From: Hofstenia miamia
Taxonomy: Eukaryota; Xenacoelomorpha; Acoela; Hofsteniidae
DNA: 64,000 nucleotides
Reading direction: 5' to 3'
Assembly: GCA_900660155.1 (NCBI GenBank)
Contig: CABFPE010000021.1
Coordinates: forward strand, 599,024 to 663,023
Part shown: one piece after another, positions 35,701 to 42,948 of the stretch
Numbering within the stretch: position 1 is the first letter of the stretch
How the letters are laid out: every line of letters begins with the position of its first letter
Made by a program: the position numbers and the translations under genes
The notes under the pieces: generated by a model
Databases searched by the model: none
What the model saw: the letters and a program-made list of their open reading frames with translations, nothing else
Told to the model about the DNA's origin: nothing

Positions 35701-38230
35701 CCACTAAAATCGCACAGATAGTTTTAAAAGTTACACTATTTGAAAAAAAACTTTCGACTAATACTCGAAGGTTACTAAACGTTTTATATTGAGTGGATTA
35801 TTCATGATTTCACAAATTTGTGAGGTATTCCTTGTTCTGCGATATGTGCAATATTTAGTGTTGACACAAAGTTAAACGCCTAGTTATTGTTGATCTGGTC
35901 AACTATATTGGCTACATGCATAAAAAAATCTTCTCCTATGTAAAGATTGATTTGTCAATAAATCAAGAAGTGCACAAACACTTAAAAACAAGGGTTTGTT
36001 CAAATTATGATTTTGCGAAGGGGGGGGCGGCTGCCTCAAAAAAGATGTTGTATTATGATAATCTTTGTATTTTTGAAGATATAACGTGTAGTAATTTTAA
36101 TACTATTACCAGTTCAGAAGATTATTGTTTATTACAAATAGGCTTGTGCAAGAAATAAAATAGGATTTTATATTTCTGTTCCAATTGGGGAAAACTACGA
36201 TGCGAGTAACATTTTAAGAAAGCTTAAATTCAACTAAAGAACGAAAATACAAATTTTTTACATTCTTGTTAAATGCTTTTCACGTTCATTTTTTAAAATA
36301 TTTCAAAAAGGAAAAAGAAAATGAAAAACTAAAACCAAAGATTCAAATAAGTTTCGTGTTTTCCATCTAAATGCAATTCCTTCAAATTCACATCAGTTTA
36401 TAATGTTTACAATGAATTTCTAGTTTAATTCATAAATAATCCTAATGAAGGTTTTTAATAAATATGCTTTAGTTTACACACCTTTAAACGAATGACAATT
36501 CGGTCAAATTTATGATGCGTGACAATAAATTTCTTCAATTTTTTTAGGATTACCAGGCTAAAGAAAGTATGTTGGAAACATATTATAGAATTTACACACT
36601 GAAATTGAAAAAATTCAATAGAGTTTTGAAGAGTAAATGTAAAATTTCAAAATGCAGATTCCATTTTTTCAACACATTGCAATGTAAAGTCTCGGCGGAC
36701 TGCGCTTGAGCCTAAATTTTTAGCTCACTTCTATCACTGACACAGACTGTTTGCCCTGCCCCATTATCCCATGTTCAACTGTGTCCCATATTAGCTGACG
36801 TATTATATTCTACTGCTCCACTTTGGAAATGTTTGCCCCATAGACATCAACTTTCAACAACTGTATTGTTCGACTTGGTCATCTTTCATCTCTAACATGG
36901 TGTTGAATGCACCTGATTAAAGAAATGTTTTTCCCTTTCTTCAAGCCTTCAAAACAATTGTGATTGGTATTCTGTAATGGTAAATATTTTACTCAAATTG
37001 AATAGTGCATCTACTAAGCAATTGTGCCATGAAGAAAAGTCTATGGACTTAACTTTTTAAAATATAAACATTTAATTCACAACTTTACTGTAGATATTCT
37101 GTTTATGTCGATTGGTATGTCCAAAACGAATGGATAAGTTAAGTTCTAGCTAAAACCAACTAAAATATTGAAATCATAGAAATATTGAGAAATATTAGGA
37201 AATCTAAAGGGAGAAACTAGTGAATATCGACAGTTTCTAATGCACATTACAAATTATATAAAATCTTGACTAGCTTCACAGAAAAAAATGTATTTGCTCT
37301 ATTTAAAATTAACATAATTGCATGAAACATTAAGTTGTTTGCATTAATATATTTGTTACATGCATAATGATTGATGTTAAATAGTGTCTACTGGGGCCAA
37401 AAATCATGATTTATGCTAATTCTGTGTTGTTACGAATACTAATATTTTGAAATGAAAAAGAGCAATAATGAAATAAATTGTGCATGAAATGAATTCCTTA
37501 AATTTTGTAGATATAATAAGTAATTTACACCGATGCCTAAAGAAATGAACTTATCGAATTCAAATTAAATTTTGAACAGTAGCTCTCGGCTTCAATTTCA
37601 TTATCACAAACTTTAATTTTGATGTTTTGAAAATAATTGACATTAATTAATAACTTGCATTAACAACACACTCGCTTCATAAGGATCTTTCGCAGCTCTA
37701 AGCAAGCATGTATCATTTGATTTACAACATTCATCTGTTATTGTTTCTAAAATGTCATTCACACAAATACACAATATTTGTCTTAGCACACTACCCTGTG
37801 ATACTCTTAACATGTGTGACATACTCTGGCCAAAGCAGTAGTTTCATCGGCCCCAAATGACAATAAAATATATTATTCTCCAAAAATAGAAATAAAACTT
37901 ACTATAAGCAATTTAAACAACTTTGGAGTACCATGTTTGGAATTTAGAGCTCTTGGGTCTAACATATTAAAATAACAAAGTAATTTTATAAATATAGCAA
38001 AAATTTGGGACCCAAAATTAGAAAAAATATATTTAATAAACCAGTTTAGTGGGGTGGAGGCAACGAAATAACATCTCGCCAAATTCAAAACTTACATGAA
38101 ATAAGAAACAAACAATTTAAATAAATACATTAAATAGCGAAGGTACAATATCTTTTAAACTACTTACGCGAGATTCTGTTATTTCACTTTTGCTATTTTG
38201 TAACCATAGTGGAAATGTAATTCCTGCCAT
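2760..38230 (-). CDS. TBC-like domain and coiled-coil protein, 20 exons, 760 residues
   Basis: Spliced gene model made by eye; every junction is GT-AG and phase-compatible. Exons (plus coordinates, 5' to 3'): 38168-38230, 36482-36532, 35424-35685, 35015-35152, 34825-34971, 34698-34750, 34429-34647, 33780-33978, 32888-33027, 23439-23507, 23313-23397, 14545-14656, 13607-13669, 13469-13559, 11922-12017, 5997-6061, 5723-5803, 5199-5323, 4651-4736, 2760-2897. The start is the ATG at 38230 (MAGITFPLWL) and the stop is TAG at 2760. Residues about 155-425 resemble a TBC domain, about 495-596 form a charged coiled coil, and 597-665 are Pro-rich. A Rab-GAP or Rab-binding role follows from the fold only. 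I do not recognise the orthologue. The least certain exon is 36482-36532, which could use an earlier acceptor. The 34429 donor (GTTAAG) is also uncertain. Confidence 0.78.
2898..4650. other. Intron (last) of the TBC gene
   Basis: AT-rich intron with no recognisable element. A 69-codon plus-strand reading at 4010-4219 shows no family features. The neighbouring intron 4737-5198 is likewise featureless. Confidence 0.55.
6349..6742 (-). pseudogene. Mariner-like transposase, C-terminal remnant
   Basis: The end at 6349 (CCGGGTGTTCC, after a TA run) looks like the terminal repeat of a Tc1/mariner-superfamily element. On the minus strand 6742-6522 reads SPDLTPCDYWCWPYLKSLVF and ends FCHDAKGGVFE. This is the end of the DDE/D domain and the C-terminal tail seen in the large invertebrate family whose proteins carry a DUF4817-type HTH. 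The third catalytic acidic residue lies in TPCD. Everything upstream, including the HTH and the first two Asp, is in or beyond the N gap, so the other terminus cannot be seen. Confidence 0.72.
6743..6976. other. Assembly gap (234 N)
   Basis: Unresolved sequence between a mariner remnant and one arm of a perfect palindrome. Confidence 0.99.
6977..7186. repeat. Perfect 86-bp inverted repeat around an AT microsatellite
   Basis: Arm 6977-7062 and arm 7101-7186 are exact reverse complements over 86 bases, separated by about 38 bases of AT dinucleotides. The left arm begins at the edge of the N gap. Identity is complete in a region where other repeats are diverged. That points to very recent inverted duplication or to an assembly fold-back artefact. 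Confidence 0.93.
7900..9075 (-). pseudogene. Unidentified coding-like traces, broken
   Basis: Several minus-strand readings have protein-like composition but no family I recognise. One is at 8881-9072 (NIEPIHPNVKSAMELIVWDF), one at 8499-8831 (DIQRFFDRSVKFGFYSKF, then many Arg/Asp) and one around 7935-8110 (AEEPVALSTHYEFHSDVIW). Stops and frame changes separate them. They sit inside an intron of the TBC gene on the same strand. They could be a processed pseudogene, an old mobile element or a viral relic; I cannot choose between these. Confidence 0.28.
9654..10830 (+). pseudogene. Decayed Tc1-like transposon, IR/DR type, right end missing
   Basis: The left end is TA then CAGATCTGGACAAAAGTATT at 9654. 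A second copy of GGACAAAAGTATTGAGACAG occurs at 9859-9878, about 200 bp inside. Paired direct repeats inside a terminal repeat are the IR/DR arrangement known in several Tc1-family elements. From about 10080 to 10830 the transposase can be followed through many frameshifts and stops: a GYPRKSTYRDD block (GRPRK), ICSDESKIEL (first Asp), a HTPRFTKHF stretch, and SELNIIEHAWTE (SPDLNPIEHxW, with the catalytic Glu still there). No inverted copy of the terminal motif was found to the right. Confidence 0.72.
12303..13407 (+). mobile_element. Mariner-superfamily element with about 100-bp TIRs and an internal deletion
   Basis: Terminal inverted repeats of about 100 bp: the left starts CAGGGTGATCAAGAAGTCCC at 12303 and the right is its diverged complement ending at 13407. 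Both are flanked by TA. The right TIR overlaps the point where the transposase reading frame ends. It lies in the intron 12018-13468 of the TBC gene, opposite to the gene. Confidence 0.9.
12519..13127 (+). pseudogene. Transposase of the 12.3-kb mariner-type element, broken
   Basis: 12519-12776 encodes an N-terminal HTH of DUF4817 type (VDKRIQIVLLMAQLQSVTLV, RTIRDTFTRFKETSSVLDRK, SGRPS). After stops and a frame change, 12843-13127 reads EDDCVSRVQMCNDLL and then KRIIFSDEATFNISG, which holds the first catalytic Asp, and NRHNCRIWGS. The rest of the DDE domain, with the second Asp and the third acidic residue, is missing; the reading runs straight into the 3' terminal region. It is therefore a non-autonomous, internally deleted copy. 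Confidence 0.85.
13680..14544. other. Intron of the TBC gene, no element recognised
   Basis: AT-rich intron between exons 13607-13669 and 14545-14656. Nothing coding or repetitive stood out. Confidence 0.5.
15279..16600 (+). pseudogene. SLC22-type organic ion carrier (MFS), intronless broken copy
   Basis: Reads from ATG 15279 (MKSEQWIEKCGIGWGQIRIN) through a Cys-containing extracellular loop (SCEQFTNLSF, CLKNCTNYVY) to YDLACGTGYIYFSLLEIIFL, the FDLVC-type motif before TM2. A frameshift near 15710 leads to GHFITGISFILFINSSTLLI and SVGKSHRTSFGMLYW (TM4-TM5 region). Another near 15890 leads to FWRYQLLVILMKIYV and SESPHWLISKRR, the PESPRWLxxKGR signature after TM6. After a third shift at about 16340-16390 only a last membrane helix and a Lys-rich tail remain, so TM8-TM11 are missing. 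Members of this family move organic anions or cations across the plasma membrane; this copy cannot. Intronless and antisense within an intron, it may be a retrocopy. Confidence 0.82.
17799..18948. mobile_element. Region bounded by diverged inverted repeats, hAT-like
   Basis: CTGCGAGTCGAGTCGG at 17799-17815 and its diverged complement ending CGCAGA near 18946 are inverted, with TTCGAATTTCGAGT-like sequence inside both. A full mariner-type element is nested inside (18251-18828). No convincing 8-bp target duplication was found, so the family assignment is weak. Confidence 0.4.
18251..18828 (+). mobile_element. Mariner-type element, 578 bp, with an HTH remnant
   Basis: The ends are inverted repeats: CAGTGTAAGTCAGTAAAAT at 18251 and the complement of TAGGGTAGGTCAGTAAAAT ending at 18828, flanked by TA. 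ATG 18433 to TAG 18609 encodes TEKAWCAIWFAISQSYVTVK and SSERQINHYYNKLITSASVF. This is the DUF4817-type HTH that recognises transposon ends. The catalytic DDE part is absent, so this is a deletion derivative. The two ends share the core GTCAGTAAAATAGCCGG exactly. Confidence 0.82.
19265..19476. mobile_element. 212-bp MITE with TA target duplication
   Basis: AAACAGTGTCCCAGTTAATA at the left faces the complement of AAACTCTGTCCCAGTTAATA at the right, between TA dinucleotides. There is no coding capacity. Size, TIR and TA flank fit a Tc1/mariner-type miniature element. Confidence 0.8.
20987..22164 (+). mobile_element. hAT-like non-autonomous element, copy A (1178 bp)
   Basis: Starts CAGAAATGGAATCGGATCC and ends with the complement of CAGAGATGAAATTGGATCGG. 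CAG-type ends with repeated GGATCCG-like subterminal blocks fit hAT-type elements. There is no transposase reading. Copy B (22352-23097) is the same family in opposite orientation. The expected 8-bp target duplication is not preserved here. Confidence 0.7.
22352..23097 (-). mobile_element. hAT-like non-autonomous element, copy B (746 bp)
   Basis: Same family as copy A, inverted, with its inner part shortened. The ends are CAGAGATGGAATTGGATCGG and the complement of CGGAGATGGATTCGGATCC. Flanks AGTGAGTA (left) and AGTGCGTC (right) agree at six of eight positions, consistent with an aged 8-bp target duplication. No coding capacity. Confidence 0.72.
23713..23756 (-). ncRNA. Hammerhead-ribozyme-like motif (degenerate candidate)
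   Basis: On the minus strand: TTGAAGA, then the hairpin TGACAATGTTTGTC, then GAAAC, AT, GTC. The order matches the type I hammerhead layout CUGANGA, stem II, GAAA, very short stem III, UH cleavage site, as described in Penelope-like retroelements. The first core base is T instead of C, which would abolish activity. Stem I is weak (about three pairs). Treat as a relic. Confidence 0.35.
24700..24915 (+). pseudogene. Penelope-like element, C-terminal GIY-YIG-type fragment
   Basis: One open frame reads VTRMKEHINGHQRSEIFMYE, then KIGEALIIKQTKKYQLLN. The spacing R-x-x-EH, H near +15, E-A-x-x-I, and final LN matches the second half of the GIY-YIG endonuclease at the C-terminus of Penelope-like retroelements. 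The GIY-YIG core itself and the reverse transcriptase are missing. An AT-rich microsatellite lies just upstream, where the truncation occurred. A hammerhead-like motif sits about 70 bp downstream. Confidence 0.55.
24987..25014 (+). ncRNA. Second hammerhead-like motif downstream of the Penelope fragment
   Basis: CTGATGA, a short TTTTCAGAAT hairpin-like part, CGAAA, then TCAGTC. It has the intact CUGAUGA and GAAA core words in the right order and the same strand as the Penelope-like fragment ending at 24915. Stems I and III are poor. Speculative. Confidence 0.28.
25009..25397 (-). pseudogene. CR1/Jockey-type reverse transcriptase fragment
   Basis: One uninterrupted minus-strand frame reads FLDISKAFDRLPHSILLDKL, IELFQSYLSNRRQCVKI, SYAPQGSVFAVLFFLIAIND and LLYVDDTAFF. 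These are RT blocks with the first Asp (DISKAFD), the PQGS block and the catalytic YVDD. Both ends are truncated: an AT microsatellite lies at 25399 and a stop follows near 25009. The frame is open but too short (about 130 residues) to be functional. Confidence 0.85.
25398..25560. repeat. AT microsatellite and thrice-used 16-bp motif
   Basis: An AT run (about 25399-25431) is followed by AACTTGCGCTTTGTAC at 25458-25473, again at 25491-25506, and inverted at 25527-25541, then a second TA run. Confidence 0.85.
25561..26893 (+). pseudogene. Tc1-like transposon with near full-length transposase, inactive
   Basis: The left end is probably CAGTAGGCGACACATT at 25561 after TA; a matching right end was not found. 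The transposase is one frame from ATG 25886 to TAG 26893 (about 335 codons), interrupted only by TAA at 26108 and TGA at 26303 (a Trp position). It has an N-terminal HTH region, a GRKRKTT hook (GRPRK), SDESHF (first Asp), HDSAPCH (second Asp) and SPDLNPIGKIW. In the last motif the catalytic Glu of the DD34E triad has become Gly, so even without the stops it would be dead. Confidence 0.88.
27254..28253. other. Assembly gap (exactly 1000 N)
   Basis: Round-number gap after a TA microsatellite. It cuts off the 5' part of the CR1-type copy that begins at its right edge. Confidence 0.99.
28254..29634 (+). pseudogene. CR1-type non-LTR retrotransposon, ORF2 fragment (plus copy)
   Basis: Starts inside the gap. 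28323-28943 covers the linker before the RT, with one stop at 28509. After a frameshift near 28945 the RT follows: AKVIPIYKKG, SYRPI, FGFGIHSSTRNPLLD, DLAKAFNSIDHGI, then in an open frame 29314-29652 RGVPQGCALGPLLFNIYIND and MLYADDTLIYTTN. A further stop and loss of sequence follow. The apurinic-type endonuclease is not seen. From about 29283 on it is nearly identical to the inverted copy at 30632-30984. Confidence 0.85.
29629..29734. repeat. 24-bp palindrome around an ATTT microsatellite
   Basis: Arm 29629-29652 and arm 29711-29734 are exact complements. Between them lie about 13 units of ATTT. On the minus strand the right arm precedes a TAAA-type tail, which looks like the 3' end of the minus-strand CR1-type copy. 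Confidence 0.9.
29711..30984 (-). pseudogene. CR1-type non-LTR retrotransposon, ORF2 3' part (minus copy)
   Basis: Minus-strand reading from 30984: a frame open for 178 codons (30329-30865) with GVSQGSVLGHLLFNIYIND, MLYADDTLIYTTN, IKYLGVLIDNQLKFKDHI and the RT thumb. A second frame (30062-30289) follows with the C-terminal region (CNKFRCKIMKNSFINNA). The end is an untranslated tail and a TAAA microsatellite, the usual 3' end of such elements. It is 5'-truncated at 30984. Confidence 0.85.
31373..31522 (-). CDS. Cys-loop (nicotinic-type) receptor exon with the Cys-loop
   Basis: An exon bounded by TATATTAG at its 5' side and GTAAGT at its 3' side. It reads SEFQSTNSQFVFYKNGLVAP, then LSCYFDVTHFPHDEHVC. 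The two Cys are separated by 13 residues with the typical (I/F)DVT-FP-D core, the hallmark of pentameric ligand-gated channels. It joins in phase to exon 31664-31773. Next exons (with the membrane helices) were not found. It sits in an intron of the TBC gene on the same strand, so it is either a nested gene with remote exons or a duplicated fragment. Confidence 0.82.
31664..31773 (-). CDS. Cys-loop (nicotinic-type) receptor exon with loop A region
   Basis: Acceptor TTTTTAAG and donor GTATGT bound a 110-base exon reading MMWNPSDFGNLTALNF and KDTYWTPDIEIN. This matches WNPSDYG-x-I and the W-x-PD(I/L)-x-L-x-N segment (loop A) of acetylcholine-receptor subunit ligand-binding domains. The phase fits the Cys-loop exon downstream. 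The Asn of loop A is kept. No signal peptide or earlier exons were recognised up to 32887. Confidence 0.8.
32020..32398. mobile_element. hAT-like MITE, about 380 bp
   Basis: GAGAGTG at 32020 and CACTCTC ending at 32397 are inverted ends with CCCGA-rich subterminal sequence. A direct repeat ATGCTTA flanks it (32013-32019 and 32400-32406), consistent with a target duplication. Non-coding. Confidence 0.72.
34972..35014 (-). other. 43-nt intron of the TBC gene
   Basis: GTAGGT to TACTTCAG, 43 nt, between residues 171 and 173. This is far shorter than the other introns. Confidence 0.75.
36533..38167. other. First intron of the TBC gene
   Basis: AT-rich, no recognisable element. The second intron (35686-36481) is likewise without features apart from a short run of G near 36022. 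Confidence 0.5.
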
Positions 38231-39324
38231 ACTAAAACAAATAAAAACTTACGAAAGTTAATTATGAGAAGTTTAGAAATGAATTATTATTGGTATAAAC
38301 CATAATTTGTGGCTGTTGTATTTTTAATTCAATTAATCATTTAAGGCTGACTAAATTCTTCATAAAACAGAAAAAAATATGTGATTTTGCATGCTATCCC
38401 AAATTATAAGTATAAAATAAAAAGTATCATTTATTAGAAGAACTCCCTATATATACTTGTTGCAAGTGATAAACATGTTAGATTGCTAGAAGTAATAAAT
38501 TTATACCACGATGTTGTCAATTAAACTTACAAACCAATAAACTGCATTAGTTTTGTAATACATGCATTTTTACTAATGTTACAAATGATATAAGTATTAG
38601 GAGTAAATGTGAGCAGCGCATCAACTAATTCCATTGCCATGACATGCTTCCTGGAATTTATCAATGAAGATAGCAATAAAAATACTATTTTTTGGAAAAA
38701 TACGTGTATAACTAGAAAATTAACGAAAGTATTATTTTTATCTTCAGATATTTGCAAACAATATTTTAGAAAAAGTAAAAATATCAGCGTTAAATCTTTC
38801 AAATTTGAGATATAACAGAAATGATGAAAATGGATGCTTCCTCAGCACACCCTCTCGGCCGAAATAGGGTTCAATAGTGCTATTCAAAGCTATATTTACA
38901 CAACTTGAAAGCAGTATTTACAAGTTTTTACGAAAGTTTTATTTTTGAAATGAATTTGGATACTTACATTTTGTTAATTTTTTGCTTTGATTCTATTTTA
39001 AGGGGCTTTTAATAATATGTAATTATTTTTAATAGCTAATTTCAAAACTTCATGAAATGAAGTTATCCTCTATCGTCAGTCTGAACCTAGTTCACTTATC
39101 CCTTTAAATACCACTAAGCTCATGAAATCGTTTAGGGTCAAGACAATGGTGGAGACACTTAGACAATATCACCCATAGAAAGCACAACCGTCTCAGTTGA
39201 ATAAAGATCTCGCAGAACGTAGTTGTCGTAATGAAAATAGCAATCAACGCATACCTCCCCCCAGTTTTCTCTACATGGCAGTCCTCCTATAATCGAATTA
39301 AACGAAGTATCTTACCTTCTCAGA
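38231..39324. other. Upstream region of the TBC gene
   Basis: Should contain the minus-strand promoter and 5' UTR. No clear TATA box or CpG cluster was recognised. Small open frames at 38527-38815 on both strands are low-complexity. Confidence 0.45.
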
Positions 39325-40700
39325 ACATGTAAACGTACGTCACCTGGTCCTACAAATATTCCTTTCTGGGTATTTCGTCAATACTGGGACCTTCTTGTCC
39401 CAATCTACCATTATGTGTGGAACCTATCTTTAGAATACGCAATTTTCCCAAACCCTACAAACTAGCGAATATTATACCACTTCCCAAAGTATCAAATGCT
39501 ACAAATTCGAATGAGATCCGAGGAATCTCTATCACATCTATTACATCAAGACTTTTTGAGAAAGCAGTCCATAAAAAATTCATTTCACCTGCAATACTTG
39601 CACATGGTGATCCAATGCAGTTTTCTTATAAAAATTACCAATCCACTGTAGATTGCCTACTTACAATACAGCACAGAGTTTTGCAACTTCTAGACAATAG
39701 AGATGTAGATGGAGTTCACGCAATTCTAATCGATTTCTCCAAAGCATTTGATCAGATTGACCAAGAAGTTGCTGCTGAAAAATACCAGAAATTCATTGAT
39801 TCTCCTTATCTTAGAAAGTGGCTCTATTCATTCACAATAGATCGCGAACAACGCCTGGTCTGGAAAGGCAATTTACTTGATACTCTTGCAATTGAGTTGG
39901 GTTGCTCACAAGGAAAGGTCGGAGGACCAAATGTATTCAATATTGATTCTGATGATATACGACCTCCAACACCATATACGATCATTCCCAGATATGCAGA
40001 TGACACTAATATAATTATCCCTTGTTTTAAAGATCGAAATTCACCACCCAATAATACTAAATTTTTACATGATGAAATGATTGGAATATTGGATTGGGCA
40101 ACCTCTAATAATTTAAGAATTAACATCAAGAAATCAAAACATCTACGATTATGTTTAAATCATACACCTATATGTAAATGTAATTTGAGTTCAATGCAAT
40201 TTGAAGAAGTTTTTTCCACGAAAGTTCTGGGTGTTCATATTGATTCTGCAATGAAATTTAATAACCACACACGTAAAATGATTTCTTTTCTAAATTCAAT
40301 AAATTATATCTTTGAAGATCTCAAAATAGCAAATTATTCAATTGAATCTCGATCAAAGGTATTCGAAGCTTTAGCTCTAAGTAAGATAAATTATTGCATC
40401 AGTGTTTATGCTGGTGAGCATACGATTATTAAGAAATTAAACAAATATCTTTCAAGATGCTATCGGAAAAATTATACAAACTGCTTAATATCAGCTACCG
40501 ATTTACTATATAAACAAGACATTGCCAACTACTACAGAATCATGAAAAACCGAAAACATCCTTTATACCAAGAATTCATACGCCATAGAAGAAATCCAAC
40601 GATTACTCGATCTAATCAAACACTGTTACTGCCCTTAATTAGAACTGAAGCCTTCAAAAGATCTTTTGTGAATCGAGTTATCTCGTATGGAATCTTTTAA
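39325..40700 (+). CDS. Non-LTR retrotransposon reverse transcriptase (L2/CR1-like), partial
   Basis: From 39417 to TAA 40698-40700 the frame is open for 427 codons. It reads KLANIIPLPKVSN, ISITSITSRLFEKAVHKKF, ILIDFSKAFDQID, GCSQGKVGGPNVFNID, RYADDTNIIIP, KVLGVHIDSAMKFNNH and a C-terminal helix-rich thumb. These are RT blocks with all three catalytic Asp and the K-x-LG-x-x-x-D block. Upstream, 39325-39440 continues in another frame (TSPGPTNIPFWVF, matching SPGPDxIPxWVL), so one frameshift separates it from the RT start. No endonuclease was found. The stretch to about 40830 looks like its 3' UTR (CT-rich). Confidence 0.85.
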
Positions 40701-41130
40701 ACATCGTGGTTTCTATCTCTTCTTCCTATTGTCTGTTGTTTTTCTAATTTTTCTATAATTCTCTCTCTCTCTTATTACGATGACATTTAATTTATTATTC
40801 TATTCTATTATCTATTCGCCGTATTATCTACGCCCTTTTTAAATTCGAAATAAAACAATCAAGGCGATAACAAATTATTTAAATTTATGATTGAAGGGTT
40901 ATTATGCGACGTATTTAACACTATGAAATTTATTGTGATTCCTAAAGATTTTCAAAAATAGCATTTAGAGGTTTTTGAACTCTGCATGATTATATGGACT
41001 ATAGTGAGCTTCTAAGTGCAAAAAAATATTCTAATACCTTAATATAAATTTAAAAATGCCAAGAAAAGGCAATTCAAGGTGTAAACTAGATAAATAATAG
41101 TTTCCGTCACCGTTTAAATTTTAACTTTAT
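40701..41130. other. Non-coding, start of the repeat-rich half
   Basis: Probable 3' UTR of the retrotransposon followed by AT-rich DNA without recognised features. Confidence 0.4.
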
Positions 41131-41259
41131 GTCTCTATAATCAATGTCCCAATAAAGCTTTTTTTAAACATTTATGCGGGTGTATATTTGGGTTGGTTCT
41201 TAAATCTGTCAATTCACAATCTTATGGCTGTCAGAATTTATCTTACANGTTTGCAATAT

Positions 41260-41612
41260 ATATTTCAAATATGCATTCCTAGTTTATATCTTTGAAGAAC
41301 CTTGTTATGGTTCTTCATTGATGTATGCTTTGGTTTAAATATATAACATTGAAAGTTAAGCTTTGTTATTGATTATTGATTATCCAGTATTAACAGATAC
41401 AATTAGCATACATGAAATCAAGCGCAATTGAATTGAATTCCCATTTAATTAAAATCTTCAGTACTAGAATTGATATGCGAAGTTACTCTATAAAAATACA
41501 ATTCTAAATATAAACCAATATAAATTATTGCTATTTTGATTCGGTGGGATTTGAACCCACAATCTTCTGTACATGAGTACAATACAGATGTGTTTATTTT
41601 ACACCACGAATC
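41260..41612 (-). repeat. tRNA-headed SINE-like repeat, copy 1
   Basis: The minus-strand head (41537-41612, 76 nt) folds like a tRNA: acceptor GATTCG with CGAATC, a D-arm-like TGTAAAATAAACA with A-box character, and a perfect T-arm GTGGG TTCAAAT CCCAC (B box). The anticodon arm has an enlarged loop. A body of about 280 bp follows, ending in a block containing GGTTCTTCAAAGATA. Similar copies are at 42949-43305 and 60985-61399. It is more likely a Pol III-type SINE than a working tRNA gene. Confidence 0.68.
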
Positions 41613-41839
41613 AAAATTTAGATCTTATACAAAACCCAGAAAGTTTACATAAAGGCAACGTTATTCATTACAATGCGAGTTTTTAACGTATAGATTTATT
41701 GATTTAAAAATGAACTGCGTTAAATACATTCCATGATTAGGTACCTGTTCTTTTATAAATACAATTTCGTAAAGCTAGAATGACTAAATATATATATATA
41801 TATATATATATTATATCAAGTGATAATTCAAACAAATAT

Positions 41840-41965
41840 TTTGGGACAAACTTTTGAGACAAAAATGCTATAAAACGGCTTAGACAAATTATTTTTAATT
41901 TGAGACAAAATTACGTAGATGGGACACTATTTTGAGACAAAATAGTAATACTTTGAGACAAAGAA
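41840..41965. repeat. Cluster of TTGAGACAAA-type words
   Basis: TTTGAGACAAA or close variants occur at least five times within about 125 bp at irregular spacing (41841, 41853, 41899, 41930, 41952). Confidence 0.7.
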
Positions 41966-42262
41966 ATATTTAGCCACATTTATGCAGGTGATATATCACG
42001 GGTGCATATTTATCCCGTCTTCGTATATAGCAATTTCGTATTTCAATATAGCAAAACGTTCTCTTAATAAATATAATAGGAACTAGCATAAGCAGGACAC
42101 TATTCTGCAAATTTAAACAGTTAAAATATAAATAATTTTTAATTCAGCATTACGTGTTCAATATTGATAATAATTAGTTATTAAAACTACTTATTTTTGG
42201 TTAATTACTTATCTACAACTCTGATTAAATCACATTATTGTGACTGACCTAGGTTGTCTGAA

Positions 42263-42426
42263 ATGATAGTTACCCCAGGGGATCTTTACGAAACTATCGT
42301 TAAATTTATAAACAACGTGAAAGATTTGTGGATCATAGATGATTCAGATAGCGTAAGAATGTCCACAAAAGTGAGTGAAAATGTTAAGTAGACGAAATTA
42401 TTTTACATAACATTTCAAGGATATTT

Positions 42427-42460
<34 letters not shown>

Positions 42461-42666
42461 ATAAATAATATTTGTTGTATTTCCAGGTTCTATTACTTTT
42501 TATATCAACGTTTCCTTTGATGGAAATTCTCAGCAGATCACGGTCATTTGCTTGTGATTTTATGTTTAAATCTCACATGCTTGGGTATTATTTCAAATCC
42601 GCAAGCATTTGCCTTGAAAAAGCGGCCATGAGGACGTCCTCACAAATTTCCATATATGCATCCTAG
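42263..42666 (+). pseudogene. Possible two-exon gene fragment, unidentified
   Basis: ATG 42263 to 42370 encodes MIVTPGDLYETIVKFINNVK and WIIDDSDSVRM, then a GTGAGT donor. After an AT microsatellite, TTGTATTTCCAG at 42486 could be the acceptor. The joined frame continues VLLLFISTFPLMEIL, RSFACDFMFKSHMLGYYF to a stop at 42664, where the SINE-like repeat starts. Composition and splice signals look genuine, but I do not recognise the family. The repeat may have cut off the rest. A further protein-like reading is at 43448-43696 (FDFKYALHSSSYSL) and could be another exon. Confidence 0.33.
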
Positions 42667-42947
42667 TGTGTATCTTTGAATAACCTTATATGGTTCTTCA
42701 TTGATGCGTGCTTTGACTTAAATATAATTCAACATTAAAAGGTATGCTTTATGTTATTTCATTATTAAATAGTAATTATCATAGAATTAAGAGGAACAAT
42801 AAGAATATACAAAATCAAACACAATTGCATTTATTTTCCGATTTTAGTGTTAAATTGGAGTCTGTATAATGAAGGTTTACACAAAATTCAGTCAGCAGTA
42901 ATTGCAATATTGTTGCTGTATGCATATAGTTATTGTCATATTGATTC
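42660..42947 (-). repeat. SINE-like body, duplicate of 42949-43235 across a single N
   Basis: Almost identical (a few substitutions) to the sequence directly after the N at 42948. Likely two alleles or two read ends joined in the assembly rather than a real tandem copy. Confidence 0.8.
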
Positions 42948-42948
42948 N

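Larger units (their letters stand above)
32888..38230 (-). other. N-terminal and TBC-like exons of the gene (residues 1-424)
   Basis: Nine compact exons. After an alpha-helical N-terminus comes RLPANIRFVAWRLYL, the usual TBC opening (LP-x-R-x-x-x-W-x-x-L). SSERDIHQKC follows at the place of the IxxDxxR arginine-finger motif; the Asp is kept but no Arg follows at the expected spot. NAMTRVLSYYHSKLR and VQYLILIPLLLA then match the VLxxYxxxxx and (Y)CQGM block; a Gln is present but the glycine is not. MYIWDQFIIGLDVPDFNVF matches the late xxWDxFL helix. The inference is a divergent TBC fold whose GAP chemistry may be weakened or lost. The intron at 34972-35014 is 43 nt; the other introns in this half are 78-1635 nt. 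Confidence 0.68.

Noticed and set aside
39824-40129. 101-codon minus-strand frame
   Set aside because: Antisense shadow of the L2/CR1-like reverse transcriptase.
41537-41612. A functional tRNA gene
   Set aside because: The anticodon loop is enlarged, D-arm landmarks are missing, and the head is part of a dispersed roughly 350-bp repeat.
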